Shown here piece by piece: positions 18,233 to 29,587 of a stretch of DNA of 64,000 nucleotides. Each line of letters opens with the position of its first letter. Within the stretch, counting starts at the first letter, position 1. Source of the DNA: Nitratidesulfovibrio sp. SRB-5 (lineage in GTDB: Bacteria > Desulfobacterota > Desulfovibrionia > Desulfovibrionales > Desulfovibrionaceae); contig NZ_JAIOTY010000001.1 of assembly GCF_019931275.1 (NCBI RefSeq), forward strand, positions 620,001-684,000, written 5' to 3'. The notes under the pieces are model-generated. The model worked only from the letters and a program-made list of their open reading frames with translations, was not told the DNA's origin and did no database searches. The translations under genes and the position numbers were made by a program.

Positions 18233-18641
18233 TGGGGTCTCCGTTGTAGGGATTGCTCGTGAATACCGACTTGTAGGCATACTTCACGGTTACCGTGACC
18301 ATCTGCTTGCCCGTGTCCTTGACGGCGGTGGCCGTCAGGGCATTGGGGTCAAGCGTGGTGGCCAGCGAGCGGACAAATGGCTGCACGCCCGCCACGTCGT
18401 CGTTCATGACCACGTGGCGCGCGCCTGCGCGGCTGGCTTCGGTCAGGGCGGAGTAGGCGCGGATGGTGTTGCCTCCCTCCACCAGCACGTAGAGCAGTGC
18501 CGCGATGACCGGCAGCATCAGGGCCACTTCCAGCGCGGCCAGGCCGCGCTGGGCCAGCGCCCGCGACGACGGAAGGTGGCGCAGCCCTCTGCGCGTTCCG
18601 CCGGGTGGGACCGGTGGCATGGTGTTGCGTGTTTCGAACAT
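18183..18641 (-). CDS. tadE: TadE-like pseudopilin, first copy
   Basis: A 152-residue protein. After a basic N-terminus it reads QRGLAALEVALMLPVIAAL, with the Glu and hydrophobic helix characteristic of TadE. The remainder is a small periplasmic domain ending in SASTSMPTP. The ATG at 18641 sits eight bases from AAGGAG; a GTG three codons upstream abuts that site and is less likely. The 3' end overlaps the TadG-like gene by 50 bases, suggesting translational coupling. Confidence 0.85.
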   Translation of the reverse strand: MFETRNTMPPVPPGGTRRGLRHLPSSRALAQRGLAALEVALMLPVIAALLYVLVEGGNTIRAYSALTEASRAGARHVVMNDDVAGVQPFVRSLATTLDPNALTATAVKDTGKQMVTVTVKYAYKSVFTSNPYNGDPNDALYTFSASTSMPTP

Positions 18642-18750
18642 GGTGTTCACTCCTTGCGATGGTCCGCCCCCCGGCGAGATCCATCAGCGGTGCCCCCAAC
18701 GGACTATGGGCGGGCGCGACGCGTGACGCGCCCGAAATTTCTCGCGGCGG

Positions 18751-19905
18751 CTACTTGCCGTCGCGTAGTTCGCCTTCGCGCACGGCGGCAGGGGTGGCGC
18801 GGGCCTTCAGCGGGGTGGACGAAGGCGGCAGCGTCACCGGGGTGGCGACTCCGGGCGCGCCCGGGATGGGACCAGGCCCGGCGGCCCCCGTGACCCCCGT
18901 GTCGGGACCGGACATGGGCAGCGGCACGGCGGTGGTCGCAGCCGGACCCTGCCCCTGCGCGATGCGCGCGGCCAGGCGGGCGCGCTTCAGGTTTTCCGCC
19001 GCGCGGGCGTAGTAGCGGGGCTCCACTTCCAGGGCGCGTTGCAGGTGGTACAGGGCCAGGGCATGCTCGCCCTGCTGCGAAAGGTACACACCCAGGTTGT
19101 TGTGCGCGGCGGCTTCGCCCCCGGCGTTGCGGAACGCCTCGAAGGCCTCGTCGTAGCGGCCCAGGCGGCACAGCGACAGGCCCATGTTGTTCCACACCCG
19201 GCTGCCGGGCGCGCCGTAGGTGATGGCGGCGCGGAAGTGGTCCACGGCGGCGGCGTCGTTGCCCAGCATGGCTTGCGCGATGCCCGCGTTGTTGTGCAGC
19301 TCGCCCGAACGGGGCATCTGTTCCAGCGCCCGCACGAACAGGGCCAGGGCCTTGTCCGGCTGCCCCTGGTAATTGTGGATGGCGCCAAGGTGGCTGGCCG
19401 CCCCGGCAAGGCGGGGGTCCAGCGTCAGCGCCCGCTCGAAGCGGCTCTTGGCCTCGGTCAGGTTGCCCTCGGCAAAGCTGAGCATGCCCGCCGTTTCCCA
19501 GGCCCGGGCATTGTCCGGGGCCAGGGAGAGGGCGGCGTCGATGTCCGCCCGCGCCTCGATGGGCACGCCCCGCGCCACCAGCAGCGCGCCGCGCTGGTAA
19601 CGTGCCTCGGCCAGCTTGGGATCAAGCTGGCAGGCCCGGCTGAATTGCTCGAAGGCCAGTTCCGGGCGGTCCTGCGACAGGAAAACCAGGCCGCGCTGCA
19701 AGTGTTCCTGGGCGTTCATGGCATCAGCCTGGGGAGTGGGCTCCACCCCCTCGCCGTCGTGCAGCAGATCCTTGCTGCTGTGGTAGCGTTCCATCAGCGA
19801 AAGGTTGGAGCCGCGCGTGATCTGCTGCGCGCCGCAACCTGCAAGCAGCAGGGCGCAGAGCGCCAGCAGGGCAAGGGCGGGATGGGTGGCGGTGCGGGCG
19901 GTCAT
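18751..19905 (-). CDS. tadD: TadD-like TPR lipoprotein
   Basis: A 384-residue lipoprotein. The signal peptide ends in LLLAGC (Cys about 24). It is followed by about seven tetratricopeptide repeats (about 65-310; for example AEARYQRGALLVARG and GELHNNAGIAQAMLG) and a Pro/Thr/Gly-rich tail of about 70 residues. TadD proteins act like PilF-type pilotins, helping place or multimerise the RcpA secretin. It has an AAGGA site before the ATG and sits between tadC and tadE. Confidence 0.87.
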   Translation of the reverse strand: MTARTATHPALALLALCALLLAGCGAQQITRGSNLSLMERYHSSKDLLHDGEGVEPTPQADAMNAQEHLQRGLVFLSQDRPELAFEQFSRACQLDPKLAEARYQRGALLVARGVPIEARADIDAALSLAPDNARAWETAGMLSFAEGNLTEAKSRFERALTLDPRLAGAASHLGAIHNYQGQPDKALALFVRALEQMPRSGELHNNAGIAQAMLGNDAAAVDHFRAAITYGAPGSRVWNNMGLSLCRLGRYDEAFEAFRNAGGEAAAHNNLGVYLSQQGEHALALYHLQRALEVEPRYYARAAENLKRARLAARIAQGQGPAATTAVPLPMSGPDTGVTGAAGPGPIPGAPGVATPVTLPPSSTPLKARATPAAVREGELRDGK

Positions 19906-20015
19906 GGCTGTTTTCCTTTCTGCGTTTGAAACCGGGTGGCTTTCGCTGTTCGCCCCGGCTGGAGATTTCGTTCGACGTAGCCAGCGGGCGCCAGAGGGAT
20001 GAAATTCCGTCGGGG

Positions 20016-20996
20016 CTATTGGCCCATCTGGGCGAAAACCTGCATCAGCTTGATGAACGCGGGCCCCATGATGGTCACGAACAGGGCCGGAAGAATGCAG
20101 AACACCAGCGGGAACAGCAGCTTCACCGGCATCTTGGCGGCAATTTCCTCGGCCCGCTGGAAGCGCGTGGTGCGCATGGTGTCGGAGTAGACGCGCAGCG
20201 TGCTGGAAATGCTGGTGCCGAAGGCATCCGCCTGCACGATGAGCGTGACAAGGCTGTTCACGTCTTCCAGCGCCACGCGCGCGGCCAGGTTCTTCAGGGC
20301 CTCGGCGCGCGACTTGCCCGCGCGCAGCTCCAGGATGACCAGGTTCAGTTCTTCGGCCAGCACCGGGTTGGTGGCCGCCATTTCGCGGGCCACGCGGGAG
20401 AACGCCTGGTCCAGGCCCATGCCCGCCTCCACGCAAACCACCAGCAGGTCCAGCGCGTCGGGCAGCGAGTTGATGATGTCCAGCCTGCGCGCCTTGATGC
20501 GCCGCGACAGCCATACGTTGGGTGCGTACAGGCCCACCACCGCCGGGCAGATGAACAGCAGCGCCACCATGCCCAGGGGAATGTCGTTGCCCGCCAGCAG
20601 GCGGACCACCAGGCCCAGCAGCAGGCCGCACAGGGTCAGCCCGGCCTTGACGCCCCAGAAAACCAGCGGGGCGCGGCGGTTGCGATAGCCCGCGCGCACC
20701 AGCGCGAGCCCCGCCTCGCTCACTTCTTCGCCGTCATCCTTGACCACCTTTTGCCCCACCCGTTCGGCCACGGCGTTCAGCGCGGCCTTCAGGGAGGAAA
20801 AGGGGGATTCCGGCAGGGCCGGGGCGGCCACGGCCACGGCACGGGCGCCAGCCGCGTGCCGGGTGAGGCGGCCATGCATGCGCTGCACCCGCTGGCGGTT
20901 GCCGAACATGCCGCGCAGGGCGTGCGCCACCAGCAATACCGCGCCGGAGGCCAGCAGGGCGGCCAGGAAGGGGATCATGGTTTCGTCGAACGGCAT
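20016..20996 (-). CDS. tadC: TadC, inner-membrane platform protein of the Tad pilus
   Basis: A 326-residue type II secretion F-family protein. An N-terminal membrane segment (about 5-25) is followed by a soluble part, two membrane segments (about 105-160), the cytoplasmic F domain (LPDALDLLVVCVEAGMGLDQAF near 180, quoted as LPDALDLLVVCVEAGM) and a C-terminal membrane helix near 300. TadC works with TadB as the platform on which ATPase TadA drives pilin assembly. It is separated from tadB by about 155 bases that are almost entirely a palindromic repeat element. Confidence 0.9.
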   Translation of the reverse strand: MPFDETMIPFLAALLASGAVLLVAHALRGMFGNRQRVQRMHGRLTRHAAGARAVAVAAPALPESPFSSLKAALNAVAERVGQKVVKDDGEEVSEAGLALVRAGYRNRRAPLVFWGVKAGLTLCGLLLGLVVRLLAGNDIPLGMVALLFICPAVVGLYAPNVWLSRRIKARRLDIINSLPDALDLLVVCVEAGMGLDQAFSRVAREMAATNPVLAEELNLVILELRAGKSRAEALKNLAARVALEDVNSLVTLIVQADAFGTSISSTLRVYSDTMRTTRFQRAEEIAAKMPVKLLFPLVFCILPALFVTIMGPAFIKLMQVFAQMGQ

Positions 20997-21007
20997 GGTG
21001 ATATCCT

Positions 21008-21152
21008 AGGGGCTGTTTCCAACGCGGTATTTTCGTTCGTGGGCAAGGAAAACGAGCTTGCCATGAGGGAGTATACTCTTATCGTATTTGACCGAAATGG
21101 CTGGCGAAGTTTGACGCCGCCAACGGGCGAAAAGGCAAGTTGGAACAGTCCC
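21008..21152. repeat. Palindromic intergenic element between tadB and tadC
   Basis: Bounded by near-complementary ends (GGGCTGTTTCCAAC ... GTTGGAACAGTCCC), the second starting at the last base of the tadB stop codon. It shares long blocks with the element behind tgt, including GGCAAGGAAAACGAG and CATGAGGG. It could attenuate or stabilise the tad transcript. Confidence 0.75.
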
Positions 21153-22117
21153 TACACTCGGATGGTGGTCATGCGCTTGAGCGCTATGCCGCCGATGGCC
21201 ATCTGGAACAGCGACGCGGTGAGCAGCATGTTGCCTTCGGGCGTGGCGTACAGGGCGCTCATGAAGTCGGGGTTCAGCAGGTTGATGATGAACCCGATGC
21301 CGAAGGGCAGCACGAACAGGATCCACGCCGTCAGGCGGCCTTCCGCCGAAAGCACGCGCACCCGGCCCGCCAGCTTGAACCGCTCGCGGATCAACCGGGC
21401 GATGTTGGTGACGATTTCCGCAAGGTTGCCGCCGGTTTCGCGCTGGATGTTCACCGACACCACGAAGAACTTCAGGTCCGGGCAGTCCACGCGGCGGGTC
21501 AGGTTGTACAGGGCCGCGTCCGCCGGGATGCCGAAGTTGATCTCGTCCAGGGTCTTCTGGAATTCCGGGCCGATGGGGTCGGCAAATTCGTCGGCCACCA
21601 TGCGCATGCCCTGATTGAAGGCGTGCCCCGCCTTCAGCGCGCGGGCGATGAGGTCCAGCGCGTCGGGCAGTTGGCGCTGGAAGCGGCCCATGCGGGCGTT
21701 GCGCTTGCGCTGCACCCACAGGAAGGGCGCGTAGCCCAGCGCCAGCGGCGGCGCCACCAGCAGGAACAGGTTGTTCACCAGCAGGTGCATGACCAGGAAG
21801 CACGAGGCCGCGCCCAGCACGGAAGCCAGCAGCAGCACGCCCAGGGTGGCCCGCACCTGCGCCTGTTCCAGCGCGAGGTCCATCTTCTTGGTCCATGACT
21901 GGGCGGCCAGCATCCGGTGCAGCCAGTCCACGTCGGACAGTGCGCGGCGGCGTTCCAGGTCCACCCGGTCCTGTTCGTTTTTGGCCCGCAGCAGGTTTTC
22001 CATGCGCTGTCCCACGCGCTGCGCCGTGGCGCGGCGGCGGCCGTAGGCAAGGTCCAGCACGCCCATGACGAACACGAACATGGCGATGACCGAGAGTACG
22101 GCGATGACGAGCATCAT
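21152..22117 (-). CDS. tadB: TadB, inner-membrane platform protein of the Tad pilus
   Basis: A 321-residue type II secretion F-family protein: N-terminal membrane helix (about 3-22), a charged linker, a pair of helices near 95-130, the F domain ([20 protein letters not shown] near 150) and a terminal helix around 270-290. It pairs with TadC as the membrane platform for the TadA ATPase. It starts 32 bases after the tadA stop, with AAGGGG upstream. The stop codon is directly followed by the palindromic element. Confidence 0.9.
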   Translation of the reverse strand: MMLVIAVLSVIAMFVFVMGVLDLAYGRRRATAQRVGQRMENLLRAKNEQDRVDLERRRALSDVDWLHRMLAAQSWTKKMDLALEQAQVRATLGVLLLASVLGAASCFLVMHLLVNNLFLLVAPPLALGYAPFLWVQRKRNARMGRFQRQLPDALDLIARALKAGHAFNQGMRMVADEFADPIGPEFQKTLDEINFGIPADAALYNLTRRVDCPDLKFFVVSVNIQRETGGNLAEIVTNIARLIRERFKLAGRVRVLSAEGRLTAWILFVLPFGIGFIINLLNPDFMSALYATPEGNMLLTASLFQMAIGGIALKRMTTIRV

Positions 22118-22149
22118 GGCGAAACCCCTTTGCGTTCAGGCTGCCGCGT

Positions 22150-24030
<1,881 letters not shown>

Positions 24031-24032
24031 GG

Positions 24033-25478
24033 CTATCCCCTTGCGCCCTGCAACAGGACGCCGTGCGGCAGCAGGCCGCCCCGTTCATGTTCGGGGGCGC
24101 GTTCCATGCCGCGCCGATTGGGTTCGTGGGTGTCGTCGCCCTTGCGGTGCAGCAGCCGGGCGAACAGGCTGCCCGCCTTCATGCCGGGGGCGGCGCCGCC
24201 GTTGCCGGGCGTTGCGGCGGTGGGGGCCAGCCGTTCAGCCAGCTTGGCCAGCGAGCGCGCGGCCACCGAGCGGGGCGCCGCCTCGCACAGGGGCACACCC
24301 TGATTGATGGCCGACACGGCCGCGCCGTAGTCGTCGCCCACGGTGGCGAACACCTTGCGCTCCAGCAGTCGTTCGGCCTCCGTCAGGTCCACCCCGGCCT
24401 GGGGCGACATGCGGTTGACCACCAGCTGGATGCGCGCGGCCACGGCGGGCGCGGCAGCGGCCACGTCGTCCAGCAGGCGGCGGGCGCCGGCCAGGGCGGG
24501 CAGGGCCAGATCGGTGACCAGCAGGATGGTTTCCGCCTCCTGCATGGAGACCAGGGCCAGTTCGTCGGCATAGGGGCCGCCGTCCACCACGGTGACGGCG
24601 TACAGGGCGCGGGCCAGGTCCAGCACGGCCTTCACCGCGCGGGGGCTGATGGCGTCCAGGTCGTCGCCCGTGTCGGGCGAGGCGAACACCTCAAGGCCGC
24701 TGGCGTGCCGTTCGGCAAGGCTGCGCAGGAAGGTGGCGTCCAGGCGGCCAAGGTTGCGCGCGCCGTCGGCCCAGGTGCGGGAATATTCCATGTCCAGGAA
24801 CAGCGGCACGTCGCCCTGGGGCAGGCGCATGTCCATGAGCGCCGCCAGCGGCAGCGCTGCGGGCGCATGGGCGGGGCCGCCCGTGGCCAGCGCCGTGTCG
24901 CCCATGGCCTGCATGTCGCGCTTGGCGTTGCGTCCGCCCAGTTTGGGCAGGCCCCTGCCCGCCTTCTGCGCATCGGGCGCGGGGGCGTTGCCAGCCAAGG
25001 AACGCGCGGCCAGCACGGCCAGGTTCACGGCCACCGTGGTGGCGCCCACGCCGCCCTTGGCGCCCATGATGTGGATGAGCCGGCCACCCGCTGAGGCAGG
25101 CGCCGCCGCAGGGCTTGCGGCACGGGTGGTACGGCGGCGGCGCGCATAGCCTTCCAGCGCGGCCAGCACCTCGTCCGAGCGGAACGGCTGGGACAGGAAT
25201 TCGCTGACCCCGGCGCGCATGGCGCGGATTATCAGGTCCGGATCCTTCTGGCGCGAGGCCACGAACACCTCGCCCACGCGGGGATCGGTCACCAGTGAGG
25301 CGATGGATTCGAAATCGTCTTCAAGGTCGTCTCCCAGTTCCAGTACGACCAGTCCGAGGTCGTCGGCTTCACCGGGGGAAACCAGACGGAAACCATCCTG
25401 CCGGGCGAGGACGCGGGTGAGTTCTTCGCGCGTGGCGAGGCGCTTGGTGAGCAGGCAGACGGGATGGGTGATGTTCAT
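24033..25478 (-). CDS. tadZ: TadZ/CpaE pilus localisation ATPase
   Basis: A 481-residue protein. The N-terminal 125 residues form an atypical receiver-like domain ([13 protein letters not shown], later FLSQPF). A MinD/ParA-like ATPase follows with a deviant Walker [12 protein letters not shown] (about 140). The C-terminus has [15 protein letters not shown] typical of the family. TadZ proteins place the Tad machine, often at a cell pole. The central part includes a 60-residue Ala/Gly-rich insertion. It lies between the small lipoprotein gene and tadA with minimal spacing. Confidence 0.9.
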   Translation of the reverse strand: MNITHPVCLLTKRLATREELTRVLARQDGFRLVSPGEADDLGLVVLELGDDLEDDFESIASLVTDPRVGEVFVASRQKDPDLIIRAMRAGVSEFLSQPFRSDEVLAALEGYARRRRTTRAASPAAAPASAGGRLIHIMGAKGGVGATTVAVNLAVLAARSLAGNAPAPDAQKAGRGLPKLGGRNAKRDMQAMGDTALATGGPAHAPAALPLAALMDMRLPQGDVPLFLDMEYSRTWADGARNLGRLDATFLRSLAERHASGLEVFASPDTGDDLDAISPRAVKAVLDLARALYAVTVVDGGPYADELALVSMQEAETILLVTDLALPALAGARRLLDDVAAAAPAVAARIQLVVNRMSPQAGVDLTEAERLLERKVFATVGDDYGAAVSAINQGVPLCEAAPRSVAARSLAKLAERLAPTAATPGNGGAAPGMKAGSLFARLLHRKGDDTHEPNRRGMERAPEHERGGLLPHGVLLQGARG

Positions 25479-25490
25479 GGCGGCCTCTTG

Positions 25491-25817
25491 CTATTTCGAG
25501 CCGATCTTGAGGCGAAGGGTGTTGCTTTCGTCGGTCTTTTTCTCGCCGTCGCGCATGTTCTTCATGGCGCGTTCCGCCACCCGGCCATCCAGGCCGATGA
25601 CGGGGTCGTCGTCCGCCGGGGCGGGGTTCAGCCGCTGGGCGTCGCGCTGGGCGCGAAAGGCCTCGCCCTGGGTGAAGGTCCATTCGGAAATGGGCGAATC
25701 CTTGGACGGCCCGGCACAGCCCGCCAGGGCGGAAAGGACGGACAGGGCGGTCAGTACGCAGATGACCGCAAGCAGGGGCCGCAGGACAGGAGGGATGATC
25801 CGGTTGCGGGCGCTCAT
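25491..25817 (-). CDS. Small Tad-locus lipoprotein
   Basis: A 108-residue lipoprotein. The signal peptide has a hydrophobic stretch to LSALAGC (Cys about 34). The mature part is short and charged (ISEWTFTQGEAFRAQRDAQR, then a Lys-rich region ending LRLKIGSK). Its start codon overlaps the rcpA stop as ATGA. No family is recognised; its position suggests an outer-membrane secretin partner comparable to RcpB or CpaD, which is inference. Confidence 0.8.
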   Translation of the reverse strand: MSARNRIIPPVLRPLLAVICVLTALSVLSALAGCAGPSKDSPISEWTFTQGEAFRAQRDAQRLNPAPADDDPVIGLDGRVAERAMKNMRDGEKKTDESNTLRLKIGSK

Positions 25818-27295
25818 TTCGTGCCTCCCTGTGCATGGCCGGGCAGTACGTGCCCGAACTCGCCCTCCATGCCCGAAGGGGCATCGGCGGAGTTGCGGGG
25901 ATTGGCATAGGCTGCGGGTGCGGTAATGGCCGGGGCCGCGCCTTCCATCCTGCCCTGGAGGAAGAATTCGAATTCCGATGGCTCGCGAAAGCCGTCGGTG
26001 GGCAGCTTGGCCGTGGCGCCGTCCAGCGGCTTGGCCAGGCGCGGGGTGACGATGATGACCAGTTCGGTTTCGTTCTTCTGCCAGTTGCTGGAACGGAACA
26101 GCGTGCCCAGCAGGGGCACGTCGCCCAGCACCGGGTATTTCTTGATGTTCTCGCGCACTTCGTCGCGCAGCAGGCCCGCCACGGCAAAGCTCTGGCCGTC
26201 GGCCAGTTCCACGGTGGTGGCGGCGCGCCGGGTGGAGATGGCCGGAATGGTGAACCCGTTGATTTCGATGACGTTGGAGTAGTCCAGCTCCGAAACTTCG
26301 GGGGTTACGCGCATGCTGATCAGCTTGTCCGAGACCACCGTGGGGGTGAAGCCCAGGGTCACGCCGTACTTCTTGAATTCGATGGCCACGGTGCCCAGCC
26401 CCTGCGGCACGGGGATGGGTATTTCGCCCCCGGCCAGGAAGTCGGCGTTTTCGCCGCTGCGGCAGATCAGGGTGGGTTCGGCCAGCACCTTGACCAGGCC
26501 GTTCTGCTTCAGCACGTCCAGAAAGCCCATCAGGCTTGCCCGGCCAGAGGTGGCGCGGAACATGCCGGTGACGTTGGGGCTGACCACGGCGCCGGTGGGG
26601 CCAACGCCCACCACGCCTTTCTGGCTGTCCAGGGTGAACAGCTGGTTCAGCATGCCGAAGGCGAAATCGTTGTTCCAGGCGTAGGTCAGGTCGATGCCCA
26701 GGCGTTCCAGCACCGACTTGCGCATCTCGGCCACCTTCACTTCCAGCAGCACCTGGTGCACGCCGCCCACCTGCATGAGGTTGGTCACCTTGTCCGGGGC
26801 GTACATTTTGGCCACGTCCAGGGCGGTGGTCATGCCCGCGCTGCTGCGCACGGTGCCGGCCAGGGTAATGGATTCGCCCACGGCCATGACCATGATGTCC
26901 TTTTCGTCGGGCAGCACGCGGTGCAGCATTTCCTTCAACTGGGCAAGGTCCGGAGTGACCTGGATGTCGTAGACCTGGGTGATGGCCCCGGCCCCGTTCC
27001 ACAGGGTAAGCGTGGCCCCGCCCGCCTTCTTGCCGGTGACGTAGACCTGCTGGGGCGACAGCACCACCACTCCCGCGATGGCTTCGTCGGACATGGAAAC
27101 CCGTGCCGCGGGCTGCGCGGTGCGCACCACCATGGACTTGCCCACGGCCAGCGGCACGGCCTGGGGGGTAGCATCGGCCTGGGCCTGCGCGGCGGTGGCC
27201 AGCAGCAGCACGGTGGCCAGCACGGCGCATGCCGCAGCATGCACCGTACCGACGAGACGGCCCGCCGCGCGGGTGAGGGAGGCGGGGCGGCTCAT
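25814..27295 (-). CDS. rcpA: RcpA/CpaC outer-membrane secretin
   Basis: A 493-residue secretin that forms the outer-membrane channel for the Flp pilus. A signal peptide (ending near AQAQA, about 40) is followed by the N-terminal pilus-secretin domain (VPLAVGKSMVVRTAQPAARV), a BON-like region (ESITLAGTVRSSAGM) and the secretin core (VLAEPTLICRSGENADFLAG, then VTPEVSELD). It overlaps rcpC upstream and the small lipoprotein gene downstream by ATGA in each case, pointing to coupled translation. Confidence 0.93.
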   Translation of the reverse strand: MSRPASLTRAAGRLVGTVHAAACAVLATVLLLATAAQAQADATPQAVPLAVGKSMVVRTAQPAARVSMSDEAIAGVVVLSPQQVYVTGKKAGGATLTLWNGAGAITQVYDIQVTPDLAQLKEMLHRVLPDEKDIMVMAVGESITLAGTVRSSAGMTTALDVAKMYAPDKVTNLMQVGGVHQVLLEVKVAEMRKSVLERLGIDLTYAWNNDFAFGMLNQLFTLDSQKGVVGVGPTGAVVSPNVTGMFRATSGRASLMGFLDVLKQNGLVKVLAEPTLICRSGENADFLAGGEIPIPVPQGLGTVAIEFKKYGVTLGFTPTVVSDKLISMRVTPEVSELDYSNVIEINGFTIPAISTRRAATTVELADGQSFAVAGLLRDEVRENIKKYPVLGDVPLLGTLFRSSNWQKNETELVIIVTPRLAKPLDGATAKLPTDGFREPSEFEFFLQGRMEGAAPAITAPAAYANPRNSADAPSGMEGEFGHVLPGHAQGGTK

Positions 27296-28116
27296 TGCGG
27301 GAACCTCAGCGTTGAACGTTCGGTGCCGGAGATCATTTCCACCTTGGTTTCGCGCACCTTGGGAACCGGCTTGCCTTCGGGGGTGCTGGTCAGCAGGGCC
27401 AGGGTGCCGGGCACGTCGGTGCCGGGGGTCAGCACCGTGCCGTCGTCGGCGGGGTTGCGCAGGGCGAAATGCAGTTCGCCGCGCGAGGCGGCAAGGGCCA
27501 GCGGCTCGGCCTGCGGGGGCGAAATTTCCAGGGTGTACACGTCCACCGACGAGGTGGAGGTGTCGTCGCCCTCCTGCTTCAGTTCGGTGCCGGTGGCCAG
27601 CACGCGCACGTTTTCCAGCACCAGCTTGGTGCGCGACTTGGACTTTTCGCGGGTTTCGTCGTCCAGGGTCACCAGCACGTCCACGCGGTTGCCGGGGCGG
27701 ATGAACCCGGCAAGGCCCAGCACCTTGTTGCCCTTGACGGCCACGGCGCGCATGCCGGGGGCGATCAGCGTGCTGACGCCGCCGTGCGATGCGCCGTCCT
27801 GCAGCAGGCGCGCTTCGGTGATGGGTTCACCGGCGGCCACGGCGGACGACAACACCCGGCCCACGGGCAGGGTGTCCTTGGTGAATGCGCCGGAGGGGGC
27901 GCTGGACTTCAGGAAGGGGGCCAGCTTGATCTGTTCGGCGGCCAGCTTGGCGCCGCGCGGCACGTCGGCGGCGGCCACCGCCAGTTCGACCTGTTCGGGG
28001 GCGGCCATCTGGGGGGCGGCGGCGCGGTTCACCTGCATGAACCGGAACACCAGCACCCCGGCCACCAGGGCCAACACCAGCGCGAGGGAAATCTGGATGA
28101 GGGAGGAGGCGCGCAT
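27292..28116 (-). CDS. rcpC: RcpC/CpaB pilus assembly protein
   Basis: A 274-residue protein with an N-terminal membrane helix (LALVLALVAGVLVFRFM, about 10-27). A SAF domain follows (VAAADVPRGAKLAAEQI) and then the RcpC region (AVAVKGNKVLGLAGFIRPGN, VDVLVTLDD). CpaB/RcpC proteins are periplasmic parts of the Tad secretin complex. It starts 12 bases after tadV and overlaps rcpA. Confidence 0.92.
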   Translation of the reverse strand: MRASSLIQISLALVLALVAGVLVFRFMQVNRAAAPQMAAPEQVELAVAAADVPRGAKLAAEQIKLAPFLKSSAPSGAFTKDTLPVGRVLSSAVAAGEPITEARLLQDGASHGGVSTLIAPGMRAVAVKGNKVLGLAGFIRPGNRVDVLVTLDDETREKSKSRTKLVLENVRVLATGTELKQEGDDTSTSSVDVYTLEISPPQAEPLALAASRGELHFALRNPADDGTVLTPGTDVPGTLALLTSTPEGKPVPKVRETKVEMISGTERSTLRFPQ

Positions 28117-28128
28117 GACCGTGCCCCC

Positions 28129-28719
28129 CTACAGGATGGCGGCCCAGGAGGGCAGCAGGGCGGACATGGCCGAGGGGAAGGCGGCCTGGGCCATGGCCAG
28201 GCCCGTGCCCAGCGCAATGGCCACGCCGTAGCACAGCCGGGGCAGGCGGGCGTTGGCGGTGGCGGGCACGTAGTCGAAGCGGCCGGTGACGGCCAGCAGT
28301 TCGACGGACACCCGCAGCGAGCGCAGCACCGCGCGCAGTTGCGGCAGGTGGAAGGCCAGCACGCCAAGGGCGTACACGCCGCCGGCAAGGCTGGTCCAGA
28401 TGAAGGCGCGGAACACGGTTTCGGCGCCCAGGAAGGCACCGGCGGCGGCCAGCAACTTCACGTCGCCCGCGCCCATGACCCGCAGCAGGAAGGGGATCAG
28501 CATCAGGCCGAGCCCCAGACCGAAACCGGACAGCGAGAAGAGCAGGCCGTCCCATGCGCCGGAAAGGCCGCCGGTCCAGGCGCCCAGCGCCGCGTTGGCC
28601 GCCACGCCCGCCAGCATGGCGGGAAAGGTGAGCCAGTTGGGAATGCGCATGGCGCGCAGGTCGGTGGTCACGGCCACCAGCAGCACGACGGCGAGGGGGG
28701 CGGCAAGGATGGGGTTCAT
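28129..28719 (-). CDS. tadV: TadV/CpaA prepilin peptidase
   Basis: A 196-residue membrane aspartyl protease that processes Flp prepilins and the TadE-type pseudopilins. Both catalytic Asp contexts are visible: TTDLRAMRIPNW (about 17) and the GxGD motif MGAGDVKLL (about 83). Five to six hydrophobic segments span the length. It is the short TadV type without the N-methylation domain. The start is at MNPIL with AGGAGAG upstream. Confidence 0.92.
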   Translation of the reverse strand: MNPILAAPLAVVLLVAVTTDLRAMRIPNWLTFPAMLAGVAANAALGAWTGGLSGAWDGLLFSLSGFGLGLGLMLIPFLLRVMGAGDVKLLAAAGAFLGAETVFRAFIWTSLAGGVYALGVLAFHLPQLRAVLRSLRVSVELLAVTGRFDYVPATANARLPRLCYGVAIALGTGLAMAQAAFPSAMSALLPSWAAIL

Positions 28720-28840
28720 GGGGCTCTCCTCTTGTGTGGCCGGGGAAACGGGGTGTCGTCGTTTCCGGGCGGACTGCCCTGTCGGCGGCTGCCGATTCGG
28801 GCGGGTTCTCCATCGCAAGGTCCGCGCTTTCGATGGCGAA

Positions 28841-28865
28841 GGGGCCGGGGGTTCGCCCCGGCCCC
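28841..28865 (-). terminator. Hairpin between pilin genes and the assembly genes
   Basis: A perfect ten-base-pair stem (GGGGCCGGGG / CCCCGGCCCC) with a five-base loop, no U-tract. It lies about 45 bases after the last flp stop and 120 bases before tadV. A partial terminator or 3' mRNA protector here would give more pilin than machine. Confidence 0.6.
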
Positions 28866-28909
28866 TCCGAGTGCAGCGTGGCCGGAAGCCGAGTCGCCGT
28901 CGCGGGGTG

Positions 28910-29086
28910 CTACGAGCCGGGGGTGGGCATCTTGGAATCGATGTACGAGAAGGTGGAGCTTACCTTGGTGCCGAGGGCGGTAACGGCGGCCACGATGACG
29001 GCTGCGATGAGGGCGGCGATGAGGCCGTATTCGAGGGCGGTTGCGCCTTCTTCTTCACGGATCAGGGCGGTGATGGACTTGAGCAT
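28910..29086 (-). CDS. flp: Flp pilin, copy 4 (promoter-distal)
   Basis: A 58-residue prepilin, MLKSITALIREEEG then the processing site before ATALEYGLIAALIAAVI, with Glu and Tyr at mature positions 5 and 6 as in Flp pilins. The mature region is identical to that of copy 3. It is encoded 41 bases after copy 3 and its leader differs from the other copies. An AGGAGTAAGATC site precedes the ATG. It belongs to the major Flp/type IVb pilin family. Confidence 0.92.
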   Translation of the reverse strand: MLKSITALIREEEGATALEYGLIAALIAAVIVAAVTALGTKVSSTFSYIDSKMPTPGS

Positions 29087-29127
29087 GATCTTACTCCTTT
29101 CGGGAATTTGCGCGATTATAAACGGCC

Positions 29128-29304
29128 CTACGAGCCGGGGGTGGGCATCTTGGAATCGATGTACGAGAAGGTGGAGCTGACCTTGGTGCCGAGGGCGGTG
29201 ACGGCGGCCACGATGACGGCGGCGATGAGGGCGGCGATGAGGCCGTATTCCAGGGCGGTAGCGCCTTCTTCATCATTGATCAGGCGGGCGATGATCTTCG
29301 ACAT
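29128..29304 (-). CDS. flp: Flp pilin, copy 3
   Basis: A 58-residue prepilin with leader MSKIIARLINDEEG, identical to copy 2. The mature sequence differs from copies 1 and 2 only at one position (TKVSST instead of TKVSAT). It lies one 230-base repeat unit from copy 2. An AGGAGAACAGCC ribosome-binding site precedes the ATG. Confidence 0.92.
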   Translation of the reverse strand: MSKIIARLINDEEGATALEYGLIAALIAAVIVAAVTALGTKVSSTFSYIDSKMPTPGS

Positions 29305-29357
29305 GGCTGTTCTCCTGCGATTCGTTCTGTTGATGTCTGCTGCGGTCGCGGCGTGGG

Positions 29358-29534
29358 CTACGAACCGGGGGTGGGCATCTTGGAATCGATGTACGAGAAG
29401 GTGGCGCTGACCTTGGTGCCGAGGGCGGTGACGGCGGCCACGATGACGGCGGCGATGAGGGCGGCGATGAGGCCGTATTCCAGGGCGGTAGCGCCTTCTT
29501 CATCATTGATCAGGCGGGCGATGATCTTCGACAT
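29358..29534 (-). CDS. flp: Flp pilin, copy 2
   Basis: A 58-residue prepilin. The leader is identical to copy 3 and the mature pilin is identical to copy 1. The gene and its 53-base spacer repeat at exactly 230-base intervals, a sign of recent tandem duplication or gene conversion. Confidence 0.92.
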   Translation of the reverse strand: MSKIIARLINDEEGATALEYGLIAALIAAVIVAAVTALGTKVSATFSYIDSKMPTPGS

Positions 29535-29587
29535 GGCTGTTCTCCTGCGATTCGTTCTGTTGATGTCTGCTGCGGTCGCGGCGTGGG

